In this document: positions 4,985 to 7,846 of the stretch, piece by piece
Layout: each line of letters begins with the position of its first letter
How positions within the stretch are numbered: the first letter of the stretch is position 1
DNA from: DAOUMF01 sp034411955
GTDB taxonomy: Bacteria > Chloroflexota > Dehalococcoidia > SM23-28-2 > RBG-16-64-32
Direction: 5' to 3'
Assembly (NCBI GenBank): GCA_034411955.1
Contig: DAOUMF010000155.1
Span: 1 to 7,846, forward strand
DNA length: 7,846 nt
Made by a program: the position numbers and the translations under genes
Notes under the pieces: generated by a model
Seen by the model: only the letters and a program-made list of their open reading frames with translations
Told to the model about the DNA's origin: nothing
Database searches by the model: none

Positions 4985-6097
4985 TCACTCTCCCGCCTCG
5001 GAGTGCTTCGGATAGCCGGTGACCAGGATATCCTCGCCGAGGCGTTCTACGGTTATGTCGCGTAGACGCAGTGCGTCTGTCATGCGGTACGCGCCCTGGC
5101 CGGCAACGGCGGCGGGGGCGTCCTCGGCGCCGATGATCATGGGTGCGATGACGACGTGCACCTTGTCGACCAGGCCCCGGTCGAAGAACGAGCCCAGGAT
5201 GACGCCGCCGCCTTCCACCAGTAGAGAGAGAACGCCGCGCCCGGCCAGCTCCCGCAGCAGGGCCAGCAGGTCGACCCGACCCTCGACGGCGGGAAAGGCT
5301 ACGACCTCCGCCCCGGCGGCCCGCAGGGAGGCGCGCCATCCGCCAGAGGCGGACGGGGCCCCCTCCAGCGTGGCGACGAGTGTCCCGGCGGAGCCGCTGA
5401 GGACACGGGCCATCGGCGGCGTGCGGCCGCGGCTATCGACGACGACCCGCAGGGGCTGCCGCCCCGCCTCCTGGCCGCCGGGCCGAGCCGTCAGCAGCGG
5501 GTCGTCGATGACGACGGTGGAGGAGCCGACGAGGATGGCGTCGACCTTCGTCCGGAGCTGGTGAGCCCACTCGCGGGCCTGGGGCCCGGACACCCAGCGG
5601 GAGTCCCCGGAGCCGGCGGCGATGCGCCCGTCTAGGGAGGCGGCGAACTTGGCGATAACGAAGGGTATTCCCTTCGTGCGGTGCTTGATGAACGCCTCGT
5701 TAACGCGGCGCGCCTCGGCCTCCCTCTCCCCCGCGTGGACGGCGATGCCGGCGTCCTCCAGCTTGCGGTGCCCGCGCCCATCCACCAAAGGATCGGGGTC
5801 CGCCATGGCGTAGTGGACCTCGGCGATGCCGGCCTCGATGATGGCGTCGGTGCAGGGGGGCGTACGGCCGACGTGGGGACAGGGCTCCAGGGTGACGTAG
5901 AGCGTGGCGCCGCGGGCGCGCTCCCCCGCCTGCTTGAGGGCGACCGCCTCCGCGTGGTCGCCCGGGGGCGGCTGGGTGTACCCCTCGCCTACGATCTCGC
6001 CTTCCCTGACGATGACGGCGCCGACGGTGGGGTTGGGGGAGGTGGTGCCCAGGGCTTCGCGGGCAAGCTCCAGGGCGCGCTGCATGAAGTCTGTCAT
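4985..6097 (-). CDS. ribD: RibD: bifunctional diaminohydroxyphosphoribosylaminopyrimidine deaminase / 5-amino-6-(5-phosphoribosylamino)uracil reductase
   Basis: This 370-residue cytoplasmic enzyme performs the second and third steps from GTP to riboflavin. The N-terminal deaminase (about 1-145) has the zinc site H48-A-E50 plus C73 and C82 in EPCPHVGRTPPC, and the substrate-side SPNPTVGAVIV (20-30). The C-terminal NADPH-dependent reductase (about 146-365) begins PFVIAKFAASLDGRIA and has DSRWVSGPQAREWAHQLR (165-182), VGSSTVVIDDPLLTAR (190-205) and LVEGGGVILGSFFDRGLVDKVHVVIAPMIIG (293-323). Length is normal and no key residue is missing. ATG at 6097 gives the usual start MTDFMQRALELAREALG; a longer frame reaching 6178 would overlap dcd and lacks family similarity. 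No Shine-Dalgarno site is present, and an extended -10 box lies 9 nt before the ATG, pointing to a near-leaderless mRNA. It follows dcd by 40 nt and is separated from ribE by three unrelated genes. Confidence 0.97.
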   Translation of the reverse strand: MTDFMQRALELAREALGTTSPNPTVGAVIVREGEIVGEGYTQPPPGDHAEAVALKQAGERARGATLYVTLEPCPHVGRTPPCTDAIIEAGIAEVHYAMADPDPLVDGRGHRKLEDAGIAVHAGEREAEARRVNEAFIKHRTKGIPFVIAKFAASLDGRIAAGSGDSRWVSGPQAREWAHQLRTKVDAILVGSSTVVIDDPLLTARPGGQEAGRQPLRVVVDSRGRTPPMARVLSGSAGTLVATLEGAPSASGGWRASLRAAGAEVVAFPAVEGRVDLLALLRELAGRGVLSLLVEGGGVILGSFFDRGLVDKVHVVIAPMIIGAEDAPAAVAGQGAYRMTDALRLRDITVERLGEDILVTGYPKHSEAGE

Positions 6098-6106
6098 GGC
6101 GGGAAT

Positions 6107-6115
6107 ATTATCGCA
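6107..6115 (-). promoter_or_regulatory. Extended -10 promoter for ribD, implying a near-leaderless transcript
   Basis: Minus-strand 6115-6107 reads TGC-GATAAT, an extended -10 element with a five-of-six match to TATAAT, in the 40-nt gap between dcd and ribD. The expected transcription start at about 6101-6099 lies only 2-4 nt before the ATG at 6097. No -35 box is seen at the usual spacing. Read-through from dcd is also possible. Confidence 0.5.
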
Positions 6116-6137
6116 CCTCGCACGCCCCAGCCCGCCG

Positions 6138-6752
6138 CTAGCTGTGGCCCTCGCCTTCTGCACCGAAGGCGCCTCCACCTTCGCCCCCTTGGAAGTCCTG
6201 GAAGATGCGCGACGGCGTGGGGCCGGTCTGCCCCTGGTACTTCGAGGCCAGGCCCTCCGACCCGTATGGCCGCTCCACGGGTGTGGACAGGCGCAGGAAC
6301 GATATCTGGGAGATCTTCATGCCATAGTACAGCGCTATCGGCATCTGCGACTGGTTGGACAGCTCCAGGGTGAGCTTGCCCATCCAGCCGGCGTGGGCGT
6401 AGCCGGCGGTGGCGTGCACCAGCAGGCCCAGCCGGCCCAGCGATGACTTGCCGTCCACCCGCCCGACGATGTCGTCGGGCAGGGTTACGGACTCTAGGGT
6501 GGAGCCGAGGACGAACGACCCGGGCTGGATGATGAACGGCTCGTCGTCCTCGATGGAGACGAGCTCCGTCAGGTCCTCCATGGGCTGGCGGACGTCCACG
6601 TAGGGGCGGCGGGTGACGCGGAAGATGCGGAAGACGCGGTCCAGGTGCAGGTCCACGGAGGCGGGCTGGATGTCGTTCTCGTCCAGGGGGTCGATGACGA
6701 GGCGAGCGGCGGCCAACTCTTCCTTGATGGTGCGGTCACTGAGGACGGTCAC
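6138..6752 (-). CDS. dcd: dCTP deaminase, possibly bifunctional dCTP deaminase/dUTPase
   Basis: This 204-residue, trimeric, dUTPase-fold cytoplasmic enzyme deaminates dCTP to feed dUMP and dTTP synthesis. The core is clear: MTVLSDRTIKEEL at the start, QPASVDLHLD (29-38), the nucleotide loop GRVDGKSSLGRLGLLVHATAG (97-117), the catalytic glutamate E130 in GKLTLELSN, the YYGMKISQISF strand and the C-terminal PYGSEGLASKYQGQTGPTPSRIFQDF, which closes over the active site. The sequence resembles the actinobacterial form; the M. tuberculosis enzyme is known to be a bifunctional deaminase-dUTPase. Bifunctionality here is inferred, not shown. The usual I-D-P-G before the catalytic strand is replaced by A-H-A-G (119-122). 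After residue 187 it has an extra glycine/glutamate-rich tail (QGGEGGGAFGAEGEGHS). GTG at 6752 is fixed by AGGAGG (6763-6758) with a 5-nt spacer. It is transcribed ahead of ribD. Confidence 0.95.
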   Translation of the reverse strand: MTVLSDRTIKEELAAARLVIDPLDENDIQPASVDLHLDRVFRIFRVTRRPYVDVRQPMEDLTELVSIEDDEPFIIQPGSFVLGSTLESVTLPDDIVGRVDGKSSLGRLGLLVHATAGYAHAGWMGKLTLELSNQSQMPIALYYGMKISQISFLRLSTPVERPYGSEGLASKYQGQTGPTPSRIFQDFQGGEGGGAFGAEGEGHS

Positions 6753-6757
6753 GGTGG

Positions 6758-6763
6758 CCTCCT
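6758..6763 (-). promoter_or_regulatory. Shine-Dalgarno AGGAGG deciding the GTG start of dcd
   Basis: Minus-strand 6763-6758 is AGGAGG, 5 nt before GTG at 6752. The bases just upstream (GCCTCC, 6769-6764) are complementary to GGAGGC, which overlaps the site. A small hairpin with GCCT/AGGC arms and a CCAGG loop could therefore partly hide it. Confidence 0.8.
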
Positions 6764-6775
6764 GGAGGCAGGTGC

Positions 6776-6797
6776 GCCTGCCTGCCGGCAGGCAGGC
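6776..6797. repeat. Perfect 22-bp palindrome in the dcd leader
   Basis: GCCTGCCTGCC (6776-6786) is followed directly by its exact reverse complement GGCAGGCAGGC (6787-6797). In RNA this folds into a GC-rich hairpin. On the minus strand it would sit at the very 5' end of the dcd mRNA, a few nt after the predicted start near 6800. It may be a dispersed palindromic repeat or a 5' mRNA-stabilising structure. A second stem, arms 6766-6772 and 6777-6783, competes with it. Confidence 0.75.
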
Positions 6798-6806
6798 CTC
6801 TGGCGC

Positions 6807-6815
6807 ATTGTAGCA
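6807..6815 (-). promoter_or_regulatory. Extended -10 promoter for dcd
   Basis: Minus-strand 6815-6807 reads TGC-TACAAT, an extended -10 element with five of six consensus bases, in otherwise GC-rich intergenic DNA. The expected start near 6800 gives a leader of about 48 nt containing the 22-bp palindrome and the Shine-Dalgarno site. No recognisable -35 box is found at 16-18 bp. Confidence 0.5.
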
Positions 6816-6846
6816 CCGGCCGGGTCAGGCGGCGAGGGCAGAAGCG

Positions 6847-6879
6847 GGGGGCCGCCGCGACCGGAGTCGGGCGGCCCCC
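6847..6879 (-). terminator. Strong GC hairpin after the SIMPL-domain gene, candidate terminator
   Basis: Arms GGGGGCCGCC (6847-6856) and GGCGGCCCCC (6870-6879) are perfect 10-bp complements. The stem continues with CGA/TCG past a single bulged base, leaving a 6-nt loop. It lies 22 nt beyond the stop of the SIMPL-domain gene and before the dcd promoter, as expected for a transcript end. No T-run follows on the minus strand (CCGCTTCTGCCC follows), so it would act as a non-canonical or Rho-assisted terminator, or as a 3'-end block. Confidence 0.5.
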
Positions 6880-6901
6880 GGTATCGGGAGGGGTGCGGGC
6901 G

Positions 6902-7846
6902 CTACTGGATGGCGAACGTAATGGTGACGGTGGCGATTAGCTGGACCTCCGACGCCTGCCCCTCAGCGTAGTCGACACCGCCCAGCGGGTAGGGGCCGCC
7001 CGTGTCCGAGCCGCAAGGTGCGCCGTACGGAGAGTACGAGTAGTGGGACGCGCCGACGACGGCGCCGAGGCCAACGCCCAGGGCGCTGGCGAAGGTGTGG
7101 CCGCGCTCGCGGGCGTCCTCCACAGCGGCCTGCATCGCCGCCAGTTCCAGGGACGCGCAGTCGCTCACCGTGTAGGAGACGTTGCTCCCCTGGAAGGAGA
7201 CGTTCTCCAGACCGGACGCGGCGCTGGTGGCGGCGTCCACGATGCCCTCCAGGCCGTCGACGTTGCGCACCGTGGCGCGGATGGTGGCGCTGCCGCCGTA
7301 GTATGGGTCGCCGTACGAGGGCTCGACGATTACCTCGACATCATCGCGCGACACGCCCTGTGCGACGATGGCGTCCACCACGGGTTGGAGGTCGGCCTCC
7401 GTGATGGGCTGGGCCTCCTGAAGGAGATCGGTTTCGGGCGGGCTGGAGTCCACCCCTGCCCCGGAGCTGGGTTCGGTCTGGCCGCGATCCGGCTCGGCCA
7501 CGGGCTCGTCGATACCTACAACATTGCCCCCGAAGTATAGCTCCAGCACAGCGCTATCGGCGTCCGCGGATGCGGAGCCGTAGCCCTGGACAGTGATGCC
7601 CGTCTGGCTCTCCTGAACAGACGGATATGGGTACGGCGCGAAGTCCGGGGCGACGCCGCCGCCCATTCCAACGCCTACAGCCGTATCCGGGGCGGCGGCC
7701 TCCGGTGTGGCGGCCTCGCCGCTCTGGCTGTCGGTCCCCTCTGCCCCTGTCCCTTGTGCCAATCCCGCAGCGAGGGCGGCCACACTCAGCCCCTTCGCGG
7801 TGCGAATGTTGGCCTCCTCTCCTCCACCCCCGTCGCCGCCGCAGGC
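6902..7846 (-). CDS. SIMPL-domain (DUF541) exported protein, probable lipoprotein, 5' end cut by right window edge
   Basis: The open frame runs off the right edge without a stop; 314 residues are visible. The first visible residues are ACGGDGGGGEE, which fits the end of a lipobox, with the cysteine (codon 7843-7841) as lipid anchor, followed by a Gly/Glu-rich linker; the signal peptide would lie outside the window. A low-complexity Ala/Gly/Pro region comes next. The SIMPL domain starts at about GITVQGYGSASADADSAVLELYFGG (visible 83-107). It continues after an acidic proline-rich insert (about 108-147) with ITEADLQPVVDAIVAQGVSRDDVEV, the strand SATIRATVRNVDGLEGIVDAA and the long helix LELAAMQAAVEDARERGHTFASALGV, ending in QLIATVTITFAIQ. 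Family members are periplasmic or surface proteins of poorly known role, some linked to oxidative stress. Two cysteines (visible 230 and 278) could form a disulfide. Alternative starts inside the window are GTG 7783 and, more unusually, ATT 7807. Confidence 0.8.
   Translation of the reverse strand, partial: ACGGDGGGGEEANIRTAKGLSVAALAAGLAQGTGAEGTDSQSGEAATPEAAAPDTAVGVGMGGGVAPDFAPYPYPSVQESQTGITVQGYGSASADADSAVLELYFGGNVVGIDEPVAEPDRGQTEPSSGAGVDSSPPETDLLQEAQPITEADLQPVVDAIVAQGVSRDDVEVIVEPSYGDPYYGGSATIRATVRNVDGLEGIVDAATSAASGLENVSFQGSNVSYTVSDCASLELAAMQAAVEDARERGHTFASALGVGLGAVVGASHYSYSPYGAPCGSDTGGPYPLGGVDYAEGQASEVQLIATVTITFAIQ

Noticed and set aside
6098..6136. GGCGGG/CCCGCC inverted repeat flanking the ribD promoter
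   Set aside because: The arms are only 6 bp, of pure GC sequence and 27 nt apart, so they are likely to occur by chance.
6098..6178. Upstream extension of ribD to a start at 6178
   Set aside because: It would overlap the end of dcd. The added residues have no family similarity, and RidD-type proteins begin at MTDFMQRALELA, matching ATG 6097.
5681..6373. Plus-strand open frame of 230 codons opposite ribD and dcd
   Set aside because: It is antisense to two clear enzymes and crosses their intergenic gap; no domain is recognisable.

Overview
The window is GC-rich and tightly packed. All ten genes lie on the minus strand, so transcription runs from right to left. The base composition, the frequent TTG and GTG starts, an OsmC-like protein, a SIMPL-domain probable lipoprotein and an actinobacterial-type Dcd suggest a Chloroflexota- or Actinobacteriota-like bacterium. 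No rRNA or other marker is present, so this placement is only an inference.

In transcription order the layout is: (1) a SIMPL/DUF541 secreted protein, probably a lipoprotein, cut by the right edge, with a strong GC hairpin after its stop; (2) dcd, a dCTP deaminase possibly also with dUTPase activity, behind an extended -10 promoter and a leader made mostly of a perfect 22-bp palindrome; (3) ribD, the bifunctional deaminase/reductase, probably on a leaderless or nearly leaderless transcript; (4) a promoter in the 68-bp gap after ribD, then three genes not normally needed for riboflavin synthesis: a GNAT acetyltransferase, a class I SAM methyltransferase and a DinB-type four-helix protein; (5) ribE, riboflavin synthase; (6) ribBA, the fused DHBP synthase/GTP cyclohydrolase II; (7) a second GNAT acetyltransferase of RimJ/RimL type; (8) a short palindromic hairpin and a separate promoter leading into an OsmC-like gene cut by the left edge.

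Together ribBA, ribD and ribE supply every riboflavin-specific catalytic step except lumazine synthase (ribH), which is not in the window. RibA opens GTP, RibD deaminates and reduces the pyrimidine, RibB makes the four-carbon unit from ribulose 5-phosphate, and RibE dismutates lumazine to riboflavin. No FMN riboswitch is recognisable.

The points most worth a second look are the GNAT-methyltransferase-DinB cassette that splits ribD from ribE-ribBA and carries its own promoter, the substitutions at two normally conserved active-site positions of RibE, the mutually exclusive hairpins in the dcd leader, and the split between non-ATG starts with good Shine-Dalgarno sites and ATG starts without them. 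I saw no mobile element, CRISPR array, tRNA or rRNA.
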